64,000 bases of DNA from the NCBI GenBank assembly GCA_900115795.1, contig FOXT01000009.1, forward strand, positions 83,044-147,043. The letters are read 5' to 3'. Source of the stretch: Lachnospiraceae bacterium XBB1006 (lineage in GTDB: Bacteria > Bacillota > Clostridia > Lachnospirales > Lachnospiraceae). Every line of letters begins with the position of its first letter. The first letter of the stretch is position 1. Of the stretch, positions 46,433-55,314 are shown one piece after another. The notes beneath the pieces were generated by a model. That model was not told the origin of the DNA. It saw only the letters and a program-made list of their open reading frames with translations, and made no database searches. A program made the position numbers and the translations under genes.

Positions 46433-46462
46433 GGTGAGTAGGTACATAGAGAAGATGGCTCG

Positions 46463-46882
46463 CTAATTTCCGATGCCCATGATGAAATAATACAGACTGC
46501 CAAACATTTTTCCAAGGGCGAGGCTGGTTATGAGAAGGCTTAGGCCACGTTTTATATGAAAACGGCGAAACATAATAGGGAAAGATTGCAGCACTTCTGC
46601 AAGGGTCATTAGCAAACAGCCAACGTAGATTCCTATGAAAAACCCGGCAATCGGCAGCAGTATGGCGCCTGCCGGAATGGAAAAATCAAACATTGATAGC
46701 AAGCAGCCGGCGAGAATTCCAAGCATCGTGACATTTTCAGCAAAAACAATGTGATTGGTAGCGTTTAGTTTGGAAAGTAGGCGTGGATAAATGCCGATTG
46801 CGGCGATGAACGAGGCGGCGCCTACAGCGGTGACCATGCCAAAGGAAAGCCCAAGCGCGCTACAAAGAATCTGGTTAAACAT
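46463..46882 (-). CDS. spoVAB: Stage V sporulation protein AB
   Basis: SpoVAB is a membrane protein of the SpoVA system, which moves dipicolinic acid into the developing spore. The 139 residues form four hydrophobic helices (ends LCSALGLSFGMVTAVGAASF and LGKMFGSLYYFIMG), matching SpoVAB in size and order after spoVAA. It overlaps spoVAA by 8 bp with a GGAG site. In B. subtilis it lies in one operon with spoVAC-AF downstream of sigF; here only AA and AB are present and they are convergent with the spoIIA side. Confidence 0.85.
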   Translation of the reverse strand: MFNQILCSALGLSFGMVTAVGAASFIAAIGIYPRLLSKLNATNHIVFAENVTMLGILAGCLLSMFDFSIPAGAILLPIAGFFIGIYVGCLLMTLAEVLQSFPIMFRRFHIKRGLSLLITSLALGKMFGSLYYFIMGIGN

Positions 46883-47498
46883 CTTTTATCCGCTCCTTTC
46901 GTTGACTTGCAGCCAAAAAGGTTTGCTCCACGTTCTGCTCATATTGGCGCATTTGCACTTGAAGAGGAGTAGGGTCGTTGGTAATTTTTTTGTGGCCGAT
47001 ATGATTAAAAAAGATAAGAATCCCGAGGCATACCCCGACACTGTAGCTGATTTCCAAGGCGGTCACAGGAGGTTTGGCATGGCCGGTTAAGTGCATGTAA
47101 AGAGTGCCAAAGGTATCGCGAAGCCCTACGTCCGTGTGAAAGGACATAATGGAAAAAGCGCCGCCGAAAAAAAGAAGAAAACAAGCAAATGTCATTTTCA
47201 AAAAAGTAAAAAAGGGATGGGGACGGGTATGAACATAGGAAATGCTGATTTCGGCGGGGCCTAAATTAACAAGGGAAAGGTCAGGATAGTGTGCAAGGAT
47301 TTTTTGCATTACAAAGAAAACCGTTAGGCCGAGGGTGTCATGGGATTCCGATGAAAAATCAAAAAGTGGAAGAGCCTGTATTTTTTTTCGAAGCGTAGCG
47401 TTGGTCGTGTAGATGGTGGCTATATCCTGAATGCATACCATGGGGGCATGGAGAACAACGCCTTCTTTTAAAGCGAGATAGAGTACTTGTGTTTCCAT
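46875..47498 (-). CDS. spoVAA: Stage V sporulation protein AA
   Basis: The 207-residue protein has an N-terminal cytoplasmic domain (about 1-105; begins METQVLYLALKEGVVL) and two membrane helices (about 115-140 and 155-185). This is the SpoVAA layout, and the next gene is spoVAB. The Met with GGAGC 7 nt upstream is used; the frame is open 36 codons earlier but that part reads across the upstream promoter region. It works in the mother cell or forespore membrane on spore dipicolinate uptake; the exact biochemical role is not known. Confidence 0.85.
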   Translation of the reverse strand: METQVLYLALKEGVVLHAPMVCIQDIATIYTTNATLRKKIQALPLFDFSSESHDTLGLTVFFVMQKILAHYPDLSLVNLGPAEISISYVHTRPHPFFTFLKMTFACFLLFFGGAFSIMSFHTDVGLRDTFGTLYMHLTGHAKPPVTALEISYSVGVCLGILIFFNHIGHKKITNDPTPLQVQMRQYEQNVEQTFLAASQRKERIKDV

Positions 47499-47559
47499 AG
47501 TCGAGCTCCTTTCTTTCCATACTACCATAACCAAAAAATACGAAAATATACAAAATGTA

Positions 47560-47588
47560 TTGCATTTTGATGAAAATATTGCTATACT
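47560..47588 (+). promoter_or_regulatory. Predicted promoter of the PD-(D/E)XK-like gene
   Basis: TTGCAT and TATACT with 17-bp spacing, about 60 bp before the start codon, in the gap divergent from spoVAA. Confidence 0.6.
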
Positions 47589-47648
47589 AGCGGAATCATT
47601 GACCATTCAAAGGTCAGTTCATATCAACTATTCGAGAAGGAGATTTTC

Positions 47649-48431
47649 ATGACAAATCTAGGTCAAATTGTAAACAATCAGTTAGAAATGGTAAAACGAG
47701 AGCGAAATGAGTTGGAGCGAAAATACGCGCAATTCCCACCGGGGAAACTTCTTATTGCCAAAGACAGAAAATGGGAAAAATGGTACTGTTCTTTCGAAGG
47801 CAAGCGAACACTTATCCCGAAAAAGGAAAAAGCTTATGCAGAACAGTTGGCAAAGAAACGATACTGTGATGCACGATTGAAAGATTTACAAAAGGAGCAG
47901 GCTGCATGCGAGGCTTATTTGCGACGGCAGCGGCAGGCCCCCGCAAGTGCGCAATATAGGGATCCGGCCAATCCTTATTGGTCTTTAATTTTTTCGGAAC
48001 AATCAACGGATCCGGTTCAACAGTGGTATCGCACAACCTTCATGAGTAATCCGGAGTACCCGGAGCAACGAATCCACAAAGCGAGTTCGGGACATTTTTT
48101 GCGGTCCAAGTCAGAAGTTTTGATTGACGAGATGCTGTCGCGTCATAAGCTTATGTTTCATTATGAGGAAATGCTCATTTTTTCAGATGGAAGCTATTAC
48201 TATCCGGACTTTAAAATTTACAGTCCGAAAACGGAACAGTTTATTATATGGGAACATTTTGGGAAAATGGATGATCATTCGTATGCCGTAAAAACGTACC
48301 GAAAAATTGATAAATACATCGGGAATGGGTATCTCCCGCAAAAGAATTTGTTGCTAACATTTGAGACGAAGCGGTCGCCGTTAGATTATGAATATGTGGA
48401 AATGCTTATTGAGAAGTTTTTTGTAAAGTGA
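47649..48431 (+). CDS. PD-(D/E)XK nuclease-like protein
   Basis: This is not a named family that I can place with certainty. The first 95 residues are basic and helical. The C-terminal half has a pattern of the PD-(D/E)XK nuclease fold: a helix with Glu156 (RSKSEVLIDEML), strand plus Pro-Asp (YYYPDFKIY, Asp187), and strand plus WEHFG (Glu202, with His where a Lys is usual). This resembles Vsr/DUF559-like enzymes. The gene stands alone with its own promoter and an AAGGAG site, next to no methylase, so a role in restriction is not supported. Confidence 0.6.
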   Translation: MTNLGQIVNNQLEMVKRERNELERKYAQFPPGKLLIAKDRKWEKWYCSFEGKRTLIPKKEKAYAEQLAKKRYCDARLKDLQKEQAACEAYLRRQRQAPASAQYRDPANPYWSLIFSEQSTDPVQQWYRTTFMSNPEYPEQRIHKASSGHFLRSKSEVLIDEMLSRHKLMFHYEEMLIFSDGSYYYPDFKIYSPKTEQFIIWEHFGKMDDHSYAVKTYRKIDKYIGNGYLPQKNLLLTFETKRSPLDYEYVEMLIEKFFVK

Positions 48432-48446
48432 TTTCTGACAAACTAC

Positions 48447-48507
48447 TTGACAAATACCCCTTGGGGGTATATCATCAATAAAAAGGTGGTATACCCCTAA
48501 GGGGTAT
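48447..48507 (+). promoter_or_regulatory. Copper-operon promoter with two CsoR-type operators
   Basis: TTGACA (48447-48452) and TATCAT (48470-48475) are separated by 17 bp. The spacer is exactly ATACCCC TTG GGGGTAT, and a second perfect palindrome ATACCCC TAA GGGGTAT lies at 48491-48507. These TACCCC/GGGGTA palindromes match the operator type bound by CsoR repressors, and the csoR gene is directly downstream. Confidence 0.85.
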
Positions 48508-48533
48508 TGCGGTTGTAAGAAAGGATGTTGCAA

Positions 48534-48854
48534 ATGGAAGAGAATGAAATGGAAGCAACCTGTCCCCATTGTGCGGGAAAGCACAAGGAAAGGAATGAGA
48601 AAGAGAAGAAGGATTTGATGAATCGTTTGAAACGGATAGAAGGACAGGTGCGCGGGGTGGAGGGAATGCTAGAGTCCGATGCCTATTGTCCGGATATTTT
48701 GGTGCAGGTTTCGGCCATTAATTCGGCATTAAATAGTTTTAATAAGGTGCTATTAGCAAACCATATTAAGAGCTGTGTGGCGGAGAATGTGCGAAGCGGA
48801 AATGAGGAAGTGGTAGATGAATTGGTATGCTTATTGCAGAAGTTGATGAAATAA
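48534..48854 (+). CDS. csoR: CsoR-type copper-sensing repressor
   Basis: CsoR is an all-helical repressor that leaves DNA when it binds Cu(I). The protein has RLKRIEGQVRGVEGML in helix 1 and the three Cu ligands in the order Cys (DAYCPDILVQV), His and Cys (ANHIKSCV). An N-terminal CPHC pair is an addition beyond the minimal family. The ATG with AAGGA 8 nt upstream is chosen. Operators in its own promoter and a copA gene in the same operon support copper rather than nickel or formaldehyde sensing. Confidence 0.9.
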   Translation: MEENEMEATCPHCAGKHKERNEKEKKDLMNRLKRIEGQVRGVEGMLESDAYCPDILVQVSAINSALNSFNKVLLANHIKSCVAENVRSGNEEVVDELVCLLQKLMK

Positions 48855-48873
48855 GGACATAGAAGGAAAGACC

Positions 48874-50910
48874 ATGGAGGAACAGGAATTCAGAGCGCGC
48901 TACATGGCGCAATTAAACAAGGCACAGCAGGAGGCAGTGCAGACGGTAGAGGGAAACGTGTTACTTTTGGCGGTACCGGGGAGCGGCAAGACGACGGTGC
49001 TTGTGACACGGTTAGGATACATGCTATTGGTAAAAAAGGTGAGACCGGAAAACATTTTAACACTGACCTACACGGTGGCGGCAACAAAGGATATGGCCCA
49101 GCGGTTTGTGGAATTGTTTGGCGAGGAATTAGGAGAAAAATTAGAGTTTCGTACCATCAATGGAATTTGCCAACGCATTTTGCACTATTACGGGAATGCC
49201 ACCGGAAAGACCATGTACGAGTTGGTGACAGATGAGAAAGAGTTAAGCCGCATGGTGGCAGGAATTTTGCAGGAAATGGGCGGAGAGTATCCCACGGAAA
49301 GTGAGGTATCCACAGCACGGATGCAGATTTCCTACTGCAAAAACCGCATGCTTTCGAAGGATGAGAGGATAGCATACGGAAAGAAAATGCAGAACGAAGA
49401 ACTGCCGAAGATTTATGCCCGCTATGAGCAGTTGTTGAAAACGCAGAGCAAAATGGATTACGACGATCAGATGGTATATGCGTATCGACTTTTGCAGATG
49501 GTGCCGGAGGTGCTTGCGCATTTTCAGGAACAGTTTCGGTATTTTTGCGTGGATGAGGCACAGGATACCAGTAAGATTCAGCATGAAATTATAAAACTTT
49601 TGGCAAAGAAAGAGGGAAACCTTTTCATGGTGGGAGATGAGGATCAGAGCATTTATGGATTTCGGGCGGCGTATCCGGAGGCACTTTTGGAATTTGAAAC
49701 CGACCATGAAGACGCCAAGGTGTTGGTGATGAACACCAATTACCGCTCCAATGCGCACATTGTCAGAGCGGCACAGACGGTGATTGGCAACAACAAAGGG
49801 CGTCATGAGAAGCATATGGAACCGGCCCGAGAGCCGGGGCAAGGGATTCGCTTTGTTACATTAAACCAAAGGGCCAACCAATATCAGTATTTGGCAAAAG
49901 TGGCTGAAAACGCAACATCGCAGGTGGCGATTTTGTACCGTGATAACGAAAGCGCAGTGCCATTGGTGGATTTGCTGGACAGACAGGGCATTGCCTATCG
50001 GTTAAAAAATGCGGAGGCGGCATTTTTCACAAACCGGGTGGTGAAGGACATTTTATCGATTCTCATGTTTGCGAAGCATCCGAAGGACACGGAGCTATTT
50101 TATAGTTTTTACTACAAAATCGGGCTATATTTAACGAAAGAGCAGGCGGAAAAGTTGTGCCGGGTGAGTGAGGAGAGGAATTGTCCCGTGCTTGAAGCCA
50201 TTGAGCATATGTTTGGCGTAAAAGGGAATACTCTGGGAAACTGTCGTAGCATGCGTACCCATTTTAAAAATATGGTAAAAGAACCACCGGCACGTGCAAT
50301 TAGCCGGATTCGACGCTTTATGGGGTACGGCGATTATCTGGAAAGAGTTTGCCTGGATGATGGAAAAATCAATACATTGTTGCAGATTGCATATCGGGAG
50401 ACAAGTGTAGATGGGTTTCTGATGCGGATGGAACGATTGCAACAATTGTTCCAATATGGCGGAACCCGGACGGCCAATGTTTTGCTTTCAACGATCCATT
50501 CATCGAAGGGGCTGGAGTATGATGAGGTGTACCTGATGGACGTAATCGATGGTGTTTTGCCAAAGCGGACGCTGGATGGAAACATACCGAAAGGAGCAGA
50601 GCTGGAAGAAGAGCGGCGGTTATTTTATGTGGGGATGACCCGTGCGAAGGAGCGGCTGCACATTTTTAAATTCAAAGGAGAGTCTGCTATCTTTGTAAAG
50701 GAAATCGGGAAGACTCAGGGAGAGGAAAAAATAGATTTTGCCCCTGCTGTTGGCATGGCGGTGGTGCACAAAGCCTTTGGAGAAGGAACCATTGCGGACA
50801 TTGTATACGAAGGAAAACGACCGGTGAGTGTGGTGGTATCGTTTTCTTCCGGAATGAAAAAATTTATGTTTCCCATGGTTTTTTCAAATGGTTATATGAA
50901 ACGAAAATAG
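48874..50910 (+). CDS. UvrD/PcrA-like superfamily 1 helicase
   Basis: The 678-residue protein has all SF1A motifs: Walker A AVPGSGKTT near residue 32, Ia (LTYTVAATKDM), Walker B VDEAQDTSKIQ near 228, III (MVGDEDQSIYGFRAA), IV (NTNYRSN), V (STIHSSKGLEYDEV) and VI (FYVGMTRAKERL). It unwinds DNA 3'-5' in repair or replication. Shorter than PcrA (about 720-740), with a small C-terminal tail. It lies between csoR and copA without a visible promoter, so it is probably copper-controlled in this strain, an odd pairing. Confidence 0.92.
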   Translation: MEEQEFRARYMAQLNKAQQEAVQTVEGNVLLLAVPGSGKTTVLVTRLGYMLLVKKVRPENILTLTYTVAATKDMAQRFVELFGEELGEKLEFRTINGICQRILHYYGNATGKTMYELVTDEKELSRMVAGILQEMGGEYPTESEVSTARMQISYCKNRMLSKDERIAYGKKMQNEELPKIYARYEQLLKTQSKMDYDDQMVYAYRLLQMVPEVLAHFQEQFRYFCVDEAQDTSKIQHEIIKLLAKKEGNLFMVGDEDQSIYGFRAAYPEALLEFETDHEDAKVLVMNTNYRSNAHIVRAAQTVIGNNKGRHEKHMEPAREPGQGIRFVTLNQRANQYQYLAKVAENATSQVAILYRDNESAVPLVDLLDRQGIAYRLKNAEAAFFTNRVVKDILSILMFAKHPKDTELFYSFYYKIGLYLTKEQAEKLCRVSEERNCPVLEAIEHMFGVKGNTLGNCRSMRTHFKNMVKEPPARAISRIRRFMGYGDYLERVCLDDGKINTLLQIAYRETSVDGFLMRMERLQQLFQYGGTRTANVLLSTIHSSKGLEYDEVYLMDVIDGVLPKRTLDGNIPKGAELEEERRLFYVGMTRAKERLHIFKFKGESAIFVKEIGKTQGEEKIDFAPAVGMAVVHKAFGEGTIADIVYEGKRPVSVVVSFSSGMKKFMFPMVFSNGYMKRK

Positions 50911-50919
50911 GAGTGTAGT

Positions 50920-53421
50920 ATGGAACAATATCGAGTGACAGGGATGAGTTGTGCGGCGTGTCAGACCCGTGTGGAAAAAGCGGTAAGTGCAGTGCCGGGG
51001 GTGGAAAGCTGTGCGGTGAGTTTGCTCACCAATTCAATGGGAGTAACCGGAAGTGCAAGTAAAGAAGCGATTATGAAAGCCGTTTCGGATGCCGGATATG
51101 GAGCAATACCGAAGGGGCAGCAGAAAGAGGAAGCACTAACGGACACAGAAACACCGAAGATGCGAAGGCGACTTGTGGCATCGCTCTTGCTTTTGGTGCC
51201 ACTTATGTATGTGTCCATGGGGCATAGCATGTGGGGATGGCCGGTGCCGCCGTTTTTGCAGAAAAATCCGGTGGGCACGGGACTTTACGAATTGTTGTTG
51301 TCCGGTTTGGTGATGGTCATTAATCAGAAATTTTTTATAAATGGCGCGAAGGGACTATGGCACAAATCACCAAACATGGATACCTTGGTAGCCCTTGGTT
51401 CCATGGCGTCTTTTGTATATAGTGTGTATGTGCTGTTTGCTATGACAGCGATGCATCATCCGGGAGAAGGCCATGATTTTTATTTTGAATCGGCAGCCAT
51501 GATTTTGACGTTGATTACCGTAGGAAAACTGCTGGAGGCAAAATCGAAGGGGCGTACCACCGATGCATTAAAGGCGTTGATGAAACTTGCGCCGAAGACG
51601 GCTATTTTGTGGAAAAACGGCGTTGAAACCGAGGTTCCCGTGGAAGAAGTAGCCATTGGAGATGTGTTTGTGGTTCGTCCGGGAAGCCGGATCCCTGTGG
51701 ATGGCGAAGTGATAGAAGGATTCAGTGCGGTGAACGAAGCCACCTTTACCGGCGAAAGTGTTCCGGTGGAGAAAGAGGTGGGAGATTCGGTGTCCGCGGC
51801 GACGATGAACACCAATGGATATATGAAGTGCCGGGCTACCCGCATAGGAGAAGATACGGCCCTTGCAAAAGTGATACAGATGGTGAGTGATGCGGCGGCA
51901 ACCAAGGCGCCGATTGCCAAAATTGCGGACAGGGTTTCCGGCGTATTTGTGCCGGTGGTAATTGCCATTGCTGTCATTACGTTTGTCGTATGGATGATGC
52001 TTGGACAAACCCTGGGATTTTCTCTGGCAAGAGCGATTTCCGTACTTGTAATTAGTTGTCCGTGCGCATTGGGGCTGGCAACGCCGGTGGCCATTATGGT
52101 GGGAAACGGCGTGGGAGCAATCCACGGAGTTTTGTTTAAAACGGCGGTGGCGTTGGAACAGACCGGTGACGTACAGATTGTAGCGCTTGATAAAACCGGA
52201 ACCATTACCACCGGACAGATGCAGGTGGAACAGATGATACCGGGAGAGGGCTTTTCCGAGGAGGAATTGCTTTGGATTGCAGCAAGCATGGAAGTGAAAA
52301 GTGAACATCCGATTTCCCATGCCATTACAGAGGCAGCGGCGGGGAGGGGGCTTTTGCTTTTGCCGGTAACGGATTTTCAGGCATTTGCGGGCAATGGCCT
52401 TACAGCTATGGTGGATGAGGAGTGGGTGTTTGGCGGAAACAAAGAGTTTATTGCAGAGCGTGCAGGCATTTCCGAAGAAAAAATGAAGTCCATCGCGAGC
52501 CGGGTAGCGATGGACGGAAAGACGCCGGTATTTTTTGCAAAAAAAGGAGTATTTCTCGGTATGATTGCAGTGGCAGATGCGGTGAAACCGGATTCGGAAA
52601 AGGCCATCCATCAACTTAAAAAAATGGGTGTCCGCCCGGTCATGCTTACGGGAGATAACGAAACCACAGCGCGCGCAATTGCAAGTGAGGTGGGGATTAC
52701 GGAAGTAATTGCAGGGGTGAAACCGGATGGAAAAGAAGCGGTGATTCGCTCTCTTATGGAACACGGAAGGGTGGCCATGGTAGGTGATGGCATCAACGAT
52801 GCGCCGGCCCTTACCAGAGCGGATGTGGGCATTGCCATCGGTGCAGGAACAGACATTGCCATGGACGCCGCGGATGTGGTGCTTACAAAGAGCAGTTTGC
52901 TTGATGTGGCCGCTGCAATTCGCATTAGCCGGCGAACCATTCGGAACATTCATGAGAACTTGTTTTGGGCGTTTTTTTATAATGTTATTGGAATTCCGTT
53001 GGCAGCAGGTTGTTATATTGCAGCCTTCGGATGGACCTTAAATCCGATGTTTGGAGCAGCAGCCATGAGTTTGTCAAGCGTTTGCGTGGTTAGTAATGCA
53101 CTTCGACTAAACTGGCTGAAACCTTATGACGATACAAGGGATAAGAGGCTTAAAAATGCGCTGACAGAAGCGCTTTTTATAGAAAAAAATCAAGAAAAAA
53201 TGGAGGGTGTGACAAGTATGAACATCACAGTAACAGGAATGATGTGTCCGCACTGCGAGGCACATGTAAAAGAAGCATTGGAAAAGCTTGACGGGGTGAC
53301 GGAAGCGGTGGCAAATCACCAGGAGAATCTGGTGACCTTAACTACGACCGGTGAGGTAGCAGAGAGTGAAATTAAGGCAGCTGTGGAAGGTGCCGGATAT
53401 CAGTATGGAGGAATGAGATAA
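50920..53421 (+). CDS. copA: Copper-exporting P1B-type ATPase with N- and C-terminal metal-binding domains
   Basis: CopA pumps Cu(I) out of the cell. The 833 residues hold an N-terminal HMA domain (GMSCAAC), eight membrane helices, the actuator loop FTGES, the CPC metal site (VISCPCALGLATP), the DKTGT phosphorylation loop, the SEHPIS nucleotide motif and GDGINDAPAL. Unusually, a second HMA domain (CPHC, residues 767-833) is fused at the C terminus, like a CopZ chaperone. A ribosome-site-like GGAGGG stands 10 nt before the Met at residue 767. The gene follows the helicase by 9 bp. Confidence 0.95.
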   Translation: MEQYRVTGMSCAACQTRVEKAVSAVPGVESCAVSLLTNSMGVTGSASKEAIMKAVSDAGYGAIPKGQQKEEALTDTETPKMRRRLVASLLLLVPLMYVSMGHSMWGWPVPPFLQKNPVGTGLYELLLSGLVMVINQKFFINGAKGLWHKSPNMDTLVALGSMASFVYSVYVLFAMTAMHHPGEGHDFYFESAAMILTLITVGKLLEAKSKGRTTDALKALMKLAPKTAILWKNGVETEVPVEEVAIGDVFVVRPGSRIPVDGEVIEGFSAVNEATFTGESVPVEKEVGDSVSAATMNTNGYMKCRATRIGEDTALAKVIQMVSDAAATKAPIAKIADRVSGVFVPVVIAIAVITFVVWMMLGQTLGFSLARAISVLVISCPCALGLATPVAIMVGNGVGAIHGVLFKTAVALEQTGDVQIVALDKTGTITTGQMQVEQMIPGEGFSEEELLWIAASMEVKSEHPISHAITEAAAGRGLLLLPVTDFQAFAGNGLTAMVDEEWVFGGNKEFIAERAGISEEKMKSIASRVAMDGKTPVFFAKKGVFLGMIAVADAVKPDSEKAIHQLKKMGVRPVMLTGDNETTARAIASEVGITEVIAGVKPDGKEAVIRSLMEHGRVAMVGDGINDAPALTRADVGIAIGAGTDIAMDAADVVLTKSSLLDVAAAIRISRRTIRNIHENLFWAFFYNVIGIPLAAGCYIAAFGWTLNPMFGAAAMSLSSVCVVSNALRLNWLKPYDDTRDKRLKNALTEALFIEKNQEKMEGVTSMNITVTGMMCPHCEAHVKEALEKLDGVTEAVANHQENLVTLTTTGEVAESEIKAAVEGAGYQYGGMR
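53218..53421 (+). other. Possible internal CopZ start inside copA
   Basis: GGAGGG (53202-53207) lies 10 nt before an in-frame ATG that exactly opens the C-terminal HMA domain (begins MNITVTGMMCPHC, 67 residues). Separate initiation would yield a free CopZ-like copper chaperone besides the long pump. A-rich runs just upstream (53183-53200) could also give frameshifting. This is inference from sequence only. Confidence 0.45.
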
Positions 53422-53423
53422 GA

Positions 53424-54056
53424 ATGGCAAAGGTGTTATTGTTAAATGGAAGTCCGCGGGAAAATGGATGTACTGCGACGGCATTAAAGGAAATGATTTC
53501 CGTTTTTGAAAAGGAAGGGGTGGAAACGGAACTGATTCAGATTGGCAAGGGACCGGTGCGAGGCTGTGTAGCTTGCGGCGCCTGTGAAAAGCTTGGAAAA
53601 TGCGTATTTGACGATGACCTTGTGAATGAAGTTTCCGAGAAATTTAAAGTGGCAGATGGACTTGTTGTGGGGAGCCCGGTGTATTATGGATCACCGAATG
53701 GAACCGTTCTGTCGTTTTTGGACCGCTTGTTTTACAGTTCCAATTATGGCAAGCATATGAAAGTTGGCGCTGCGGTGGTGAGCGCCCGCCGTGGAGGAAA
53801 TACGGCATCGTTTGACGTGTTGAATAAGTACTTTAGCATTTCCGGTATGCCGATTGCCACCAGTACTTACTGGAATCAGGTGCACGGATTTACAGCGGAA
53901 GATGTTTTAAAGGATAAAGAAGGGTTACAGACCATGCGAAATTTGGCGCGCAATATGACCTTTATGATGAAGGCAATTGCAGATGCTGAAGAGAAGTATG
54001 GAATGCCGGAGGTGGAGAGAGGTTCATTTACCAGTTTTCCGGACGGTAAAATGTAG
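53424..54056 (+). CDS. NADPH-dependent FMN reductase-like flavoprotein with Cys cluster
   Basis: The 210-residue protein has the flavodoxin-like fold with the FMN phosphate loop LNGSPRENGCT and SPVYYGSPNGTV. Between them is CVACGACEKLGKC, a compact Cys motif seen in iron-sulfur flavoproteins of anaerobes. It may reduce quinones, metals or act in oxygen defence. The gene begins 3 bp after copA, so it is probably part of the copper operon, where a reductase would be plausible; the link is contextual. Confidence 0.85.
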   Translation: MAKVLLLNGSPRENGCTATALKEMISVFEKEGVETELIQIGKGPVRGCVACGACEKLGKCVFDDDLVNEVSEKFKVADGLVVGSPVYYGSPNGTVLSFLDRLFYSSNYGKHMKVGAAVVSARRGGNTASFDVLNKYFSISGMPIATSTYWNQVHGFTAEDVLKDKEGLQTMRNLARNMTFMMKAIADAEEKYGMPEVERGSFTSFPDGKM

Positions 54057-54114
54057 ATTACTGTCCTGAGCATATCATTTCTCAAAAAAGAGATTGATGA
54101 GAGGAAAAATAGAC

Positions 54115-55314
54115 ATGAAAGACTTACAACACTTACAGTTCTTCGAGAATTTACTGCAAATCTCTTATAACGATTTGGTGCGTAAAGCAAAGGAGGAAGG
54201 ACAGCATTGCGTGGGGTTTATGTGCGAAAATACACCGGAGCCGTTGTTTAACCTGGGAAATTGCTTTGGTGTGCGCCTGTTTGCGCCAAACACAGGGTCT
54301 TTGGATATCGCAACCTATTATATGACCAGTTTTTTGTGTGAAACTACGAGGGCCATTTTCGAGCGTTCCATGGAGGGTGGATTTCATTTTTTGGATTGTT
54401 TGATTGCACCGGACGGATGCACTATGATGAATCGGTGTGCGGAAAATATTGAATTACGAAAAGCCATTCGAAGCGAAGAGGAACGCTTTTTTTACGAAAA
54501 TATGGAGATACCGCTTAAGGCGGATGAAAATGGTGTGGCGTTAATGGTGCGACAGTGTAATAATCATATTTTAGAACCGTTGAAGCAGCGATATGGTGTC
54601 GATACTTCGGATGCCGCGATTCGGAAAGCGGTGGCGGAACATAATGTGATTTGCCGTCTTATTCAGCAAATTGGTGAGTTTCGAAAAGAAGCATATCCAC
54701 GGATTACGGGGTATGAGTTTGCTGTGTTGACATTGGCGACCTACGTGTGTCCCAAAGGTGCATTGGTAGAAAAATTACAGGAAACCCTAAAAGAAGTGCA
54801 GAATCGAAAACCGGAGGAAAAGCCGTATCGGGCCCGTTTGGTGGTGGTTGGCTCGGAGATGGATGATCCGGAGTACATTAAGTTGATAGAAGAATGCGGC
54901 GCGTTTGTCTGCGCAGATCGCTATTGTTTTGGGTCCCTGCCCGGAAGAAAAGAAATTGTTTTGACAAATGAGGAAGATGCATTGACTCAGGTTTGCCGTC
55001 ATTATGTATACGAATGTCAGTGTCCACGGCAGATGAACATGGAAAAATTCTATGGAAGAAAAGCCTATGTTGATGAAGTAGCAAAAACTTATCATGCAGA
55101 CGGAATCATTTATAATCAGGTGAAGTTTTGTGACCCATGGGCCTATGAGCGGGCAACCGGATCACAGGCATTGCGCGAGGAATATGGGTATCCGGTGTTG
55201 TCGGTAGACAGACCTTACAATATTCGGTCCTCCGCAGGACAGATGCGTACGCGTGTCCAGGCGTTTATTGAAAGCATCGAAATCAAAAAACTGCGAAAGG
55301 AGACGGAAAAATGA
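54115..55314 (+). CDS. 2-hydroxyacyl-CoA dehydratase family subunit (first)
   Basis: This family carries out radical dehydration of 2-hydroxyacyl-CoA in amino-acid-fermenting anaerobes using a 4Fe-4S cluster and ATP-driven electron activation. The 399-residue protein has the HGD-D fold signature with Cys residues in FLDCLIAPDGC and QVKFCDPWAYERA. The Met with AGGA 8 nt upstream is used, because the Met seven codons earlier has no ribosome site. The second subunit overlaps its stop. The substrate is not deducible. Confidence 0.8.
   Translation: MKDLQHLQFFENLLQISYNDLVRKAKEEGQHCVGFMCENTPEPLFNLGNCFGVRLFAPNTGSLDIATYYMTSFLCETTRAIFERSMEGGFHFLDCLIAPDGCTMMNRCAENIELRKAIRSEEERFFYENMEIPLKADENGVALMVRQCNNHILEPLKQRYGVDTSDAAIRKAVAEHNVICRLIQQIGEFRKEAYPRITGYEFAVLTLATYVCPKGALVEKLQETLKEVQNRKPEEKPYRARLVVVGSEMDDPEYIKLIEECGAFVCADRYCFGSLPGRKEIVLTNEEDALTQVCRHYVYECQCPRQMNMEKFYGRKAYVDEVAKTYHADGIIYNQVKFCDPWAYERATGSQALREEYGYPVLSVDRPYNIRSSAGQMRTRVQAFIESIEIKKLRKETEK

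Noticed and set aside
45788-46441. Open frames with Arg/Glu/Pro-rich repeats (e.g. ERPRR) across the GC-rich arrays
   Set aside because: They exist in several frames at once, arise from the tandem repeat itself, and have no ribosome sites or family match.
51568-52953. 461-codon minus-strand frame opposite copA
   Set aside because: Antisense shadow of a well-supported P-type ATPase; Cys/His-rich low-complexity translation.
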